The notes beneath the pieces were generated by a model. It was not told the origin of the DNA. It saw nothing but the letters and a program-made list of their open reading frames with translations, and did no database searches. Shown piece after piece: positions 6,482 to 11,896 of a stretch of 12,435 nt of DNA; within the stretch, counting starts at the first letter, position 1, and each line of letters opens with the position of its first letter. Position numbers and translations under genes: made by a program. The stretch comes from Actinomycetes bacterium (lineage in GTDB: Bacteria; Actinomycetota; Thermoleophilia; Solirubrobacterales; Solirubrobacteraceae), in NCBI GenBank assembly GCA_023429855.1, contig JAEZDB010000444.1, positions 1 to 12,435 on the forward strand, given 5' to 3'.

Positions 6482-7321
6482 TCAGACGCGACGCGGCACG
6501 CCGACGAGCTTGCCGAGGATCGGGTCGGTGATGGCGGTCGGGGTCACGTCCATCAGCGCGGCCTGCACCTTCGGGCCGGCCCCGACCACGTACCGCGCCT
6601 TCGGACGCTTGACGGTGAGCGCCTTCTCGATCGCGTCGGCCACGGCTTCGGGCGGCGTCGCGAGCTTCTGCGAGATCGGGATCGTCTTGCGGAAGCCCGC
6701 CGTGTGCCGCGCGTAGAGCTCGCGGTGCTCAGGGCTGAGCCCCTCGACGCTCTCATCGAGCGCCGAGTCAGCCAGGCGCCACAGGTCGGTGTCGGTCTGC
6801 GCGGGCTGGATCAGGCTGACCTTGACGCCCCAGGGCTTCAGCTCCAGGCGCAGCGCGTCGCCGAACGCCTCGAGGGCGAACTTCGAAGCGTTATAGGCGC
6901 CGGTCATCGGCGTGGAGATGCGACCGGAGACCGACGAGACGAACACCACGCGGCCCCGCGACGCGCGCAGGCGCGGCAGCACCGCCTGGGTGACGGCGAT
7001 CTGCCCGAACACGTTCACCTCGAACTGGCGGCGCACCTCGTCGATCGGCAGTCCCTCCACCGGACCGCCGACGATGATGCCGGCGTTGTTGACGACGGCA
7101 TCGAGCGTGGCTGGAAGCGCCGCATCGAGTGCGGCGATCTGCGCGGTGTCGGTCACGTCGAGCGTGATCGCCTTGACCTTGCCGTTGCCGGCGGCCTCGA
7201 GCGCTTCGGCGTCGCTGGCGCTGCGCACCGTGCCGATCACGTCCCACCCGGCGTGGGCGAGCTGCACCGCGGTCGTGCGGCCAATACCGCGGGAGGCTCC
7301 GGTGACGAGAACGGTCGGCAT
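6482..7321 (-). CDS. Short-chain dehydrogenase/reductase (SDR), classical type
   Basis: A 279-residue classical SDR. The NAD(P)-binding motif TGASRGIG is at 7-14, NNAG at 78-81, and the catalytic residues are Ser130, Tyr143 and Lys147 (YNASK). The sequence after the active site (PAQTDTDLWRLADSALDES) and the C-terminal RYVVGAGPKVQAALMDVTP stretch are typical of actinobacterial SDRs with unassigned, often lipid-like substrates. Its start is unambiguous: ATG 7321 gives the Rossmann motif at the normal position. TACGTT ends 8 bases upstream, and no Shine-Dalgarno is present. A perfect dyad GGTACG-AGAA-CGTACC covers that -10. It is distinct from the SDR at 3057-3938 (different motif spacing and C-terminus), so the two are not a recent duplication. 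The DUF4279-like gene follows and may be cotranscribed. Confidence 0.94.
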   Translation of the reverse strand: MPTVLVTGASRGIGRTTAVQLAHAGWDVIGTVRSASDAEALEAAGNGKVKAITLDVTDTAQIAALDAALPATLDAVVNNAGIIVGGPVEGLPIDEVRRQFEVNVFGQIAVTQAVLPRLRASRGRVVFVSSVSGRISTPMTGAYNASKFALEAFGDALRLELKPWGVKVSLIQPAQTDTDLWRLADSALDESVEGLSPEHRELYARHTAGFRKTIPISQKLATPPEAVADAIEKALTVKRPKARYVVGAGPKVQAALMDVTPTAITDPILGKLVGVPRRV

Positions 7322-7337
7322 GGTACGAGAACGTACC
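7322..7337 (-). promoter_or_regulatory. Perfect dyad GGTACG-N4-CGTACC over the SDR promoter
   Basis: A 6-4-6 perfect inverted repeat directly abutting the ATG at 7321. It contains the candidate -10 TACGTT (7335 down to 7330 on the minus strand), so a protein bound here would block transcription. The other SDR gene has a related but less symmetrical sequence (GGTACGTTCGTTAC, 3952-3939). Confidence 0.5.
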
Positions 7338-7341
7338 TGAC

Positions 7342-7355
7342 CGGCCCGCGGGCCG
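7342..7355 (-). terminator. GC palindrome after the kinase gene's legible end
   Basis: CGGCCCGCGGGCCG is a perfect 14-base palindrome able to form a 5-base-pair stem with a 4-base loop. It lies three bases beyond the TGA at 7359-7361 that closes the legible kinase frame and just upstream of the SDR promoter. Its position suggests that TGA was the original end of the kinase gene. Confidence 0.4.
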
Positions 7356-7358
7356 TGC

Positions 7359-7457
7359 TCAGTTGCCGATCACACGGTCAACCAGGGTGAGCAGCTCGCG
7401 CACCCCGATCGGCTTGGTGAGGTAGTCCAGCGCACCCGCCTGCTTAAGCGGCTCGGA
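7359..7457 (-). pseudogene. Detached C-terminal tail of the kinase receiver domain
   Basis: In the same frame as the kinase and immediately after its TAG (7458-7460), 32 codons run to a TGA at 7359-7361. They translate to a clear receiver-domain ending (LKQAGALDYLTKPIGVRELL), including the conserved Lys of the TKP motif, strand beta-5 and helix alpha-5. This piece completes the receiver exactly where the annotated protein stops. One base change (CAG to TAG, a Gln codon) would explain the break. No start codon or promoter of its own is apparent. It is either a real nonsense mutation or a sequencing or assembly error. Confidence 0.8.
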
Positions 7458-8996
7458 CTAGCGGGCCGTGGCGTCGGCGCTGAGGATCACGACGGGAATG
7501 TGCGCCGTGCGCTCATCGGCACGGAGCTGGGCGAGGACCTGGTCGCCGTCGATGTCGGGCAGGTGCAGGTCGAGCAGGATCATGTCGGGCTGGTGCTCGC
7601 GCGCGAGGTCGAGGCCGAGCGAGCCGAGCATCGCGGGCAGCACCTTGATGCTCGGGCGGGCCCGCAGGATCTCTTCGATCAGCCGCACGTTGGCGACGGT
7701 GTCTTCGATGTAGAGCACGCTGCGCGGCTGCCCGTAGGCATACGGCTCCAGCATCGCGCTGCCGTCGCTGTCGAGGACGTCGTCGACCGCGACCGGCTCG
7801 CCTCGGCGCAAGTCGACGGTGAACGTCGTGCCCGCGCCGACGGTGCTCGCGACGGAGATGGTTCCGCGCATGTTCTCGATGAGCGTGCGCGAGAGCGCGA
7901 GCCCCAGGCCGACCCCCTCGACGCCTGAGACGGCTGCGCCGAGGCGCTCGAACGGCACGAAGAGCCGTGGCAGCGAGGCTGCGTCGATCCCCGGACCTGT
8001 GTCGATCACATCGATCCGCACGCGATCCGGCGCCGCCGGGTGCACGGTGACGCGGACGTCTCCCCCGTCGCGGTTGTACTTGACGGCGTTCGAGAGCAGG
8101 TTGACCATCACCTGCTTGAGGCGCTGGGCGTCGGCGATGATGTAGCCGCTGCTCAGGTTGATGTCGGGGCCGGCCAGCTGATGTCGGGGCCGGCCAGCGT
8201 CACGTCGCGCGCGTGTGCGAGTGGCTCGACGAGCTCGTAGGTGTCGGCAAAGGAGCGGCTCGATCGCGATCGCCTCGAGCGAGATCGCCAGGTCGCCGGC
8301 TTCGATCCGCGAGATGTCGAGCACCTCGTTGACCAGCGCCAGCAGGTGCCGCCCCGCCCGCAGGATCACCGACGACCACTCGTGCTTCTCTGGCTCGAGC
8401 TCCGAGAGGGTGAGCAGCTCGGAGAACCCGAGGATGGCGGCCAGCGGGGTGCGCAGCTCGTGGCTCATGCGCGAGAGGAAGACGTTCTTGGCATCGTTGG
8501 CTGCCCGCAGCTGGTCGTTGACGACCCGCAGCTCGTCGGAGCGTCGCAGGATCTCCGCCTCTTGCTGCCCGCCCTGGCGCTCGAGCCGGACGAACTCCGT
8601 AACGTCTTCGGCGCGGTGGACGATGAACTGCAGGCGCCCGAACTCGTCGAGGATCGGCTTGTTCGCCGGGCTCCAATACCGCTCTTCGAACGCTCCACCG
8701 CCGCCTGGGATGGGGATGTCGTACTTCTGCACCGCCATCGTGTCGGCAGTCCGGCCTTGACGCACACGTTCCAACGAAGCCGACAGATTGCCGACCCCGG
8801 TCGCGCCCGCATCGCCCGGGTTGTCGGGAAAGACGTCGAAGATGTTGCGGCCGACGATCTCTTCACGCTTGGTCAGCGTGGCTGCGGCATATTCGTCGCT
8901 GACGGCGACGATCGTGAACTCTGGATCGAGCACGAGAAACAGAGCCGGCGCCGATTCGAACAGCACACGGAAATCTGGCTCACCCAACCTGGCCAT
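7458..8996 (-). CDS. Hybrid sensor histidine kinase (PAS-HisKA-HATPase-receiver), damaged
   Basis: As read, 512 residues. A PAS-like sensor domain (about 6-138) leads through a coiled-coil linker to the HisKA domain with phospho-acceptor His179 (SHELRTPL). The HATPase domain has N-box Asn303, DTGPGI (332-337) and VGLGLAL (362-368). The receiver begins near 426 (VLYIEDT) with phospho-acceptor Asp476. No membrane helices, so a cytoplasmic sensor. Two defects: codons for residues 250-273 are out of the ancestral frame, between an extra base near 8249-8251 and a 20-base tandem duplication (8159-8198), giving an Arg-rich stretch between HisKA and HATPase; and TAG at codon 513 removes the receiver's last strand and helix. 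Start: ATG 8996 lies 7 bases after TACCTT; GTG 9002 would be only 1 base away. The divergent response regulator at 9036 is a likely partner. Whether a functional kinase is made is doubtful. Confidence 0.88.
   Translation of the reverse strand: MARLGEPDFRVLFESAPALFLVLDPEFTIVAVSDEYAAATLTKREEIVGRNIFDVFPDNPGDAGATGVGNLSASLERVRQGRTADTMAVQKYDIPIPGGGGAFEERYWSPANKPILDEFGRLQFIVHRAEDVTEFVRLERQGGQQEAEILRRSDELRVVNDQLRAANDAKNVFLSRMSHELRTPLAAILGFSELLTLSELEPEKHEWSSVILRAGRHLLALVNEVLDISRIEAGDLAISLEAIAIEPLLCRHLRARRATRTRARRDAGRPRHQLAGPDINLSSGYIIADAQRLKQVMVNLLSNAVKYNRDGGDVRVTVHPAAPDRVRIDVIDTGPGIDAASLPRLFVPFERLGAAVSGVEGVGLGLALSRTLIENMRGTISVASTVGAGTTFTVDLRRGEPVAVDDVLDSDGSAMLEPYAYGQPRSVLYIEDTVANVRLIEEILRARPSIKVLPAMLGSLGLDLAREHQPDMILLDLHLPDIDGDQVLAQLRADERTAHIPVVILSADATAR
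8159..8198 (+). repeat. 20-bp perfect tandem duplication inside the kinase gene
   Basis: Two adjacent identical 20-base units (8159-8178 and 8179-8198), each reading TGATGTCGGG followed by GCCGGCCAGC. In the coding direction the unit encodes the LAGPDI segment before the HATPase domain. Adding 20 bases shifts the frame by two, so it is not neutral by itself. Confidence 0.95.
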
Positions 8997-9003
8997 CGGC
9001 ACA

Positions 9004-9009
9004 AAGGTA
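9004..9009 (-). promoter_or_regulatory. Candidate -10 (TACCTT) for leaderless kinase mRNA
   Basis: On the minus strand TACCTT ends 7 bases before ATG 8996. It overlaps by two bases the plus-strand TAGCCT facing the response regulator, so the divergent promoters appear to share DNA. Confidence 0.5.
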
Positions 9010-9013
9010 GCCT
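9008..9013 (+). promoter_or_regulatory. Candidate -10 (TAGCCT) for the response regulator
   Basis: TAGCCT matches TANNNT. It ends 4 bases before ATG 9018 and 22 before ATG 9036. The distance is slightly short for leaderless initiation at 9018, which favours a short leader and a start at 9036. It overlaps the kinase -10 on the other strand. Confidence 0.35.
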
Positions 9014-9033
9014 GTTTATGCCACGGAAACAGG
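9011..9033 (+). promoter_or_regulatory. Inverted repeat CCTGTTT-N9-AAACAGG at the regulator's 5' end
   Basis: A perfect 7-9-7 inverted repeat lies between the divergent -10 elements and the preferred regulator start at 9036, spanning the alternative ATG at 9018. It could be an operator or, if transcribed, a leader hairpin close to the start codon. Confidence 0.45.
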
Positions 9034-9035
9034 TG

Positions 9036-9419
9036 ATGAGCGCTCTACCCACCATTCTCATCTGCGACGACGACGCTGCGATCCGCCGGTTGATCGCAGC
9101 GATCCTTCGCGGAGCCGACTATGAACTCCGATACGCGGGCGACGCAGCGTCTGCTGTTGCGTCGCTGGACGAGTCCGCGCCAGACCTCGTGATGCTCGAC
9201 GTGAACGTGCCCGGTCAAGGCGGTGGACTGGGTGTGCTGAGCTACATCCGCAGCCAGCCCGCCCTCGCGCGGGTGCGGGTGCTGCTCGTCAGCGGCGTCG
9301 CCGAGGCCTACACGCCTGGGTGGGGCGAGAGCCTTGGCGCCGACGGCCACCTCGCCAAGCCGTTCGAGCTCACCGACCTCCGCGACGCGGTGGCCGAGCA
9401 GATCGCCGCGGCGGCGTAA
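9036..9419 (+). CDS. Single-domain response regulator (CheY-like receiver)
   Basis: A 127-residue stand-alone receiver domain without an output domain. With the start at 9036, the acidic pocket is Asp11/Asp12 (ICDDD), the phospho-acceptor is Asp55 (LVMLDVNVPG), the switch Ser is 86 (LLVSG) and the conserved Lys is 108 (LAKPF). All key residues are present. Such proteins accept phosphate from a kinase and signal by protein contact; the divergent hybrid kinase starting 39 bases away is the obvious candidate donor. An upstream ATG at 9018 would add MPRKQV; I prefer 9036 because a weak GGA (9025-9027) stands 8 bases before it and the N-terminus then fits the family. It converges with a membrane-protein gene after 47 bases. 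Confidence 0.9.
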   Translation: MSALPTILICDDDAAIRRLIAAILRGADYELRYAGDAASAVASLDESAPDLVMLDVNVPGQGGGLGVLSYIRSQPALARVRVLLVSGVAEAYTPGWGESLGADGHLAKPFELTDLRDAVAEQIAAAA

Positions 9420-9466
9420 CGGGCAGCACGGACCTGCCTTGGCGGCAAGCCCTGCTGGTCGTCGAC

Positions 9467-10339
9467 TTACGATCCGGACTGCGCGGCTCCTGCCCACTGG
9501 CCCGAGGCGCCTGCGGGCTCCCAGTCGGCTCCTGCCTCGAGGTCGACTGAGCCGCTCGACGACTCATCGGCCCACGCGTCGCCGACCTTCGCTCGAAATG
9601 AGAAGTAGAGCAGCGACTGCACGAGCGCGGTGAAGGAGTAGATGAGCGCCGTGGCGACGCCGTTGAAGATCACGGCGATCGGACCTGCCGCTGAGTCACC
9701 GGCGAGCGCGCTCACTGCGACGAAGGGGATCGCGAGCGCGAATACCGCGGCAAACGAGACGACGGTGATGAGCAGCAGGTACCCGAAGGTGCGCCACCAC
9801 CCCACGGCGCGCACCAGCTTGATGCTCGAATCAAAGCTCGAGGAGATTCCCGTGCGCGTGAGTGCTGCCACCTGCGTCGAGAAGAGCAGCACGACCGAGA
9901 GGTAGATGCCGGGGATGATCAGCGCGATCGTGCCGGCGAGGACGGCGAGGGTATAGAGCACGGCAACGCCCAGCACCGTGATGAACGCGCCCCCACCGAG
10001 CCGCAGCGCGCTGAGCGTGCCGACCTTCTGGCCAGCAGCGAGCGCCACCACGGCTCGCGCGTGCGCAGCGGTGATCAATGCAAACCCGAGCATTCCGACC
10101 GCGAACGCATCGACGGCGGCCCAGAGGTTGTCTGCGATGCCGTCTGGATCGTCAAAGCCACCGCCCAGCAGACCCGTAAACAGGATCTCCATCGGCAGCA
10201 CCACGACGAGCGCAGCGACGATGAAGACCGACGGCTTGGAAAGCCAGATCTTGACCGCCGACCCGAGCAGCGGACTGAGGCCCTTGTGTTCTCCCAGCGC
10301 GTAACGGCCCTCAGCGGGATAGTGCAGACGTGCGTTCAT
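9467..10339 (-). CDS. Polytopic membrane protein, unassigned
   Basis: A 290-residue integral membrane protein with about six hydrophobic segments (approximately 37-57, 74-101, 116-135, 138-160, 186-212 and 218-248). The central stretch IIPGIYLSVVLLFSTQVAAL followed by SSSFDSSIKLVRAVGWWRTFGY resembles the repeated helix-proline-glycine pattern in uncharacterised families such as DUF975 or the membrane domain of glycerophosphodiester phosphodiesterases: a PGIYL motif, then a helix ending in an amphipathic Ser/Leu segment and W-R-x-F-G. No catalytic residues are evident. The tail (255-290) is acidic, Gly/Ala/Ser-rich and probably cytoplasmic. ATG 10339 is chosen over a longer frame to 10435 because TACGTT ends 7 bases upstream and the added residues look non-coding. 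Function unknown. Confidence 0.85.
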   Translation of the reverse strand: MNARLHYPAEGRYALGEHKGLSPLLGSAVKIWLSKPSVFIVAALVVVLPMEILFTGLLGGGFDDPDGIADNLWAAVDAFAVGMLGFALITAAHARAVVALAAGQKVGTLSALRLGGGAFITVLGVAVLYTLAVLAGTIALIIPGIYLSVVLLFSTQVAALTRTGISSSFDSSIKLVRAVGWWRTFGYLLLITVVSFAAVFALAIPFVAVSALAGDSAAGPIAVIFNGVATALIYSFTALVQSLLYFSFRAKVGDAWADESSSGSVDLEAGADWEPAGASGQWAGAAQSGS

Positions 10340-10346
10340 GCGACGG

Positions 10347-10352
10347 AACGTA
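10347..10352 (-). promoter_or_regulatory. Candidate -10 (TACGTT) for leaderless membrane-protein mRNA
   Basis: TACGTT on the minus strand ends 7 bases before ATG 10339. It is the same hexamer as at both SDR genes. No -35 is seen. Confidence 0.5.
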
Positions 10353-10410
10353 GCGATCACTGCCTGTACCCCAGATAACAGAGATGTGACGACAGCGAGC
10401 AAGCGTGGCC

Positions 10411-10456
10411 ACGACCTGATGGTCGTTGAATCCAAGCCACGGCGCGCGACGCGCGC
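10411..10456 (-). terminator. Two hairpins downstream of the 143-residue membrane protein
   Basis: GCGCGC-GAC-GCGCGC (10442-10456) and ACGACC-TGAT-GGTCGT (10411-10426) are perfect short inverted repeats, 84-130 bases past the stop at 10540 and upstream of the next gene's promoter. Neither has a U-tract. They may end transcription or act as operators. Confidence 0.25.
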
Positions 10457-10539
10457 TGCACGACGAAACGGTCGGGCGTCCGACGTACCAACCAGGCCGA
10501 GGCCCAGTCTCGCTCGATCAAGTCAGCGGCCTCAGTACG

Positions 10540-10971
10540 TCAAACGACGTCCGTGACCGCGCGGGATCTGATCCGTCGAGCCCCCACCCCGGCACCACCG
10601 AGCAGGACGATCAGCGCGGCTGGCACCATCCCCGAGAACGCTTGGTCCTCGAGCGAAGCGCCGCAAGGGTCGCCGGAAGCGATCAAGATGCCTTCGCACG
10701 GCCGCAGCCGACGGTCATCAGCACCAGACGCAATGTTCGTCAACGAGACGAGAACCGCTGCGAGCAGGGCCAGTACCAGCGCAGCACGCAACCCTCCGGT
10801 CCAACCGACCAGAACGGCGCCCAGCGCGAACGCAGACACTGCGACGCCGACGGCGAGATCACCAAGCTCGTACGAGCCGACCAGGAACGTGACGCATGCG
10901 CCTAGTACGCACAGGGCACCGACAAGCGTTTTTCGACCGCTGGCGGGGTCTCGGTTAGCGAACTCAGTCAT
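10540..10971 (-). CDS. Small four-helix membrane protein, unassigned
   Basis: A 143-residue protein with four predicted membrane segments (about 16-33, 37-57, 61-80 and 114-131). By the positive-inside rule (Arg/Lys at 13-14 and ARRIRSR at 131-137) both ends are cytoplasmic and the 81-113 loop is outside. That loop holds the protein's Cys92 and Cys103, which could form a disulfide. I do not recognise the family. ATG 10971 has no TANNNT close by but does have AGGGA about 10 bases upstream, a plausible if distant Shine-Dalgarno, so it may be one of the few genes here with a normal leader. The next gene downstream begins 200 bases away with its own promoter. The antisense frame is also open but looks like a composition artefact. 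Confidence 0.7.
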   Translation of the reverse strand: MTEFANRDPASGRKTLVGALCVLGACVTFLVGSYELGDLAVGVAVSAFALGAVLVGWTGGLRAALVLALLAAVLVSLTNIASGADDRRLRPCEGILIASGDPCGASLEDQAFSGMVPAALIVLLGGAGVGARRIRSRAVTDVV

Positions 10972-11124
10972 GCCTGCGTCCCTACGTCTACATCGTGCTC
11001 GGCCATCTCAACGTCTATCGGGAACGCCGCGCAATTTGTGACGAGATCACCCCAGACGGCGAATCCGGCTCCGACTCGACCGCGACGGCGACGCTCCTGC
11101 CCCGCGGTGAGTCGATTGCTCTGA
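10972..11124. other. Intergenic region between membrane protein and tRNA
   Basis: Contains the upstream region of the 143-residue gene and the downstream region of the tRNA. I see no gene, no clear tRNA terminator and no strong promoter. Confidence 0.4.
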
Positions 11125-11208
11125 TGCGCGCGGAGGGACTCGAACCCCCACACCGTTTCCGGCACCAGGACCTAAACCTGGCGTGTCTACCAATTTCACC
11201 ACGCGCGC
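11125..11208 (-). tRNA. tRNA-Leu (anticodon UAG)
   Basis: An 84-base class II tRNA. Acceptor stem GCGCGCG (11208-11202) pairs perfectly with CGCGCGC (11132-11126), with discriminator A at 11125. Anticodon stem CCAGG/CCTGG encloses the loop TTTAGGT, so the anticodon is TAG (complement at 11172-11174), reading CUN leucine codons. A long variable arm (around TGCCGGAAACGGTGT) marks it as Leu class. The T arm is GGGGG-TTCGAGT-CCCTC, with one G-U pair. CCA is not encoded; the next bases are TCAG. It must be added after transcription. Confidence 0.96.
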
Positions 11209-11232
11209 ACGGGCTGATTCGGCGAGGGCGGG

Positions 11233-11238
11233 ACCCTA
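11233..11238 (-). promoter_or_regulatory. Candidate -10 (TAGGGT) of the tRNA-Leu gene
   Basis: TAGGGT on the minus strand lies 24 bases before the mature 5' end at 11208, leaving a short 5' leader for RNase P. No good -35 is visible; a strong hairpin lies immediately upstream. Confidence 0.4.
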
Positions 11239-11256
11239 CCGCGGCTTGCGCCGCGG
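11239..11256. repeat. 7-bp GC hairpin between tRNA and downstream gene
   Basis: CCGCGGC (11239-11245) and GCCGCGG (11250-11256) form a perfect 7-base-pair stem with a TTGC loop, between the divergently oriented tRNA-Leu and the membrane-protein gene at 11317. It overlaps the likely -35 region of the tRNA. Its role is unclear. Confidence 0.4.
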
Positions 11257-11299
11257 GGGCGCCTGCACGGTGGGGCGCATGCGCGACGCCTCAGCGCTC

Positions 11300-11305
11300 T
11301 AGAGT
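11300..11305 (+). promoter_or_regulatory. Candidate -10 (TAGAGT) of the 167-residue membrane protein
   Basis: TAGAGT ends 11 bases before ATG 11317, predicting a leader of only about four or five bases. It overlaps the 8-base palindrome CTCTAGAG (11297-11304). No Shine-Dalgarno is seen. Confidence 0.4.
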
Positions 11306-11316
11306 ATGGCCGACCT

Positions 11317-11820
11317 ATGCCGACCGTGCGCAAGCCCAACCCCGACGTGGTCATCACCCATCCCAACCGCGAGTCTGCGGCGGCGCGGGGGACGCGGGCC
11401 GCGGTGATCGCACTGCAGATCGCGAGCGCGGCGCTGCTGTTCCTGCTCGTGATCGTCTCGTGGAACGTGCAGTACGGCGCGCGCCCGCTGCAGATCGTCA
11501 TCGGCGGCCTGTTTGCGTACTTCGCGTACGCCGCCTATCACTGGCGCTCGGGCGTGCTCCCGATCGCCACGGGCACCGCGATCGTCTCGGGCGTGTTCGC
11601 TGCGGTGTCGGTCCCGAGCTGGTTCGATCGCGGCGGCGCAGGCTACGACGACCCGCTGCTCAACGAGTCGATCATCGGCGTGCTCGTCTTCGCGTTCGCG
11701 GTGTTGCAGCTCGTCAACATGGTGGTCACGCTCAAGGCGTTCAGCCAGCAGTGGCAGGTCGAGCTCGAGATCCCGCGCGACCAGCTGCACGACGGCGCGT
11801 TCGTCGCCTCCTCGGCGTAA
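11317..11820 (+). CDS. Four-helix membrane protein, unassigned
   Basis: A 167-residue protein with four membrane segments (about 28-48, 58-76, 80-99 and 117-138), preceded by a polar, Arg-containing cytoplasmic N-terminus and followed by a polar tail of about 28 residues. The loop between helices 3 and 4 (PSWFDRGGAGYDDPLLNES) is rich in aromatic and acidic residues and is probably exposed outside if both ends are inside. No enzyme motif or known family is recognisable. ATG 11317 follows TAGAGT closely and is the first ATG in frame. The gene is convergent with a TerA-like gene and divergent from tRNA-Leu. Function unknown; coding status is well supported by composition and membrane pattern. 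Confidence 0.8.
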   Translation: MPTVRKPNPDVVITHPNRESAAARGTRAAVIALQIASAALLFLLVIVSWNVQYGARPLQIVIGGLFAYFAYAAYHWRSGVLPIATGTAIVSGVFAAVSVPSWFDRGGAGYDDPLLNESIIGVLVFAFAVLQLVNMVVTLKAFSQQWQVELEIPRDQLHDGAFVASSA

Positions 11821-11831
11821 GCCCTTTCGCG

Positions 11832-11889
11832 CGCGCCGGGCGCGTCACTCCAGAGCAGTCGGCGCAGCCGCGCACGCTCCGCGAGAGCG
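11832..11889. terminator. Two GC hairpins between convergent genes
   Basis: CGCGC-CGG-GCGCG (11832-11844) and CGCTC-CGCGA-GAGCG (11875-11889) are perfect short stems in the 76-base gap between the stop at 11820 and the opposing stop at 11897. They are plausible terminators for the two converging transcripts, though without U-tracts. Confidence 0.35.
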
Positions 11890-11896
11890 CCTCGGC

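Noticed and set aside
3057..7321. The two SDR genes as a tandem duplication
   Set aside because: They share only the family motifs; spacing, linker and C-terminal sequences differ throughout, so they are distant paralogues.
8997..9002. GTG 9002 as the kinase start
   Set aside because: It would leave only one base between the -10 TACCTT and the start codon, while ATG 8996 gives the 7-base spacing seen at other genes.
9422..9438. GGCAG-N7-CTGCC as a terminator of the response regulator
   Set aside because: A 5-base stem with a 7-base loop and no T-run is too weak in DNA of this composition.
11125..11208. tRNA with UAG anticodon as a suppressor of the kinase TAG codon
   Set aside because: Anticodon UAG pairs with CUA/CUN leucine codons. 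An amber suppressor would need anticodon CUA. The tRNA is an ordinary tRNA-Leu.
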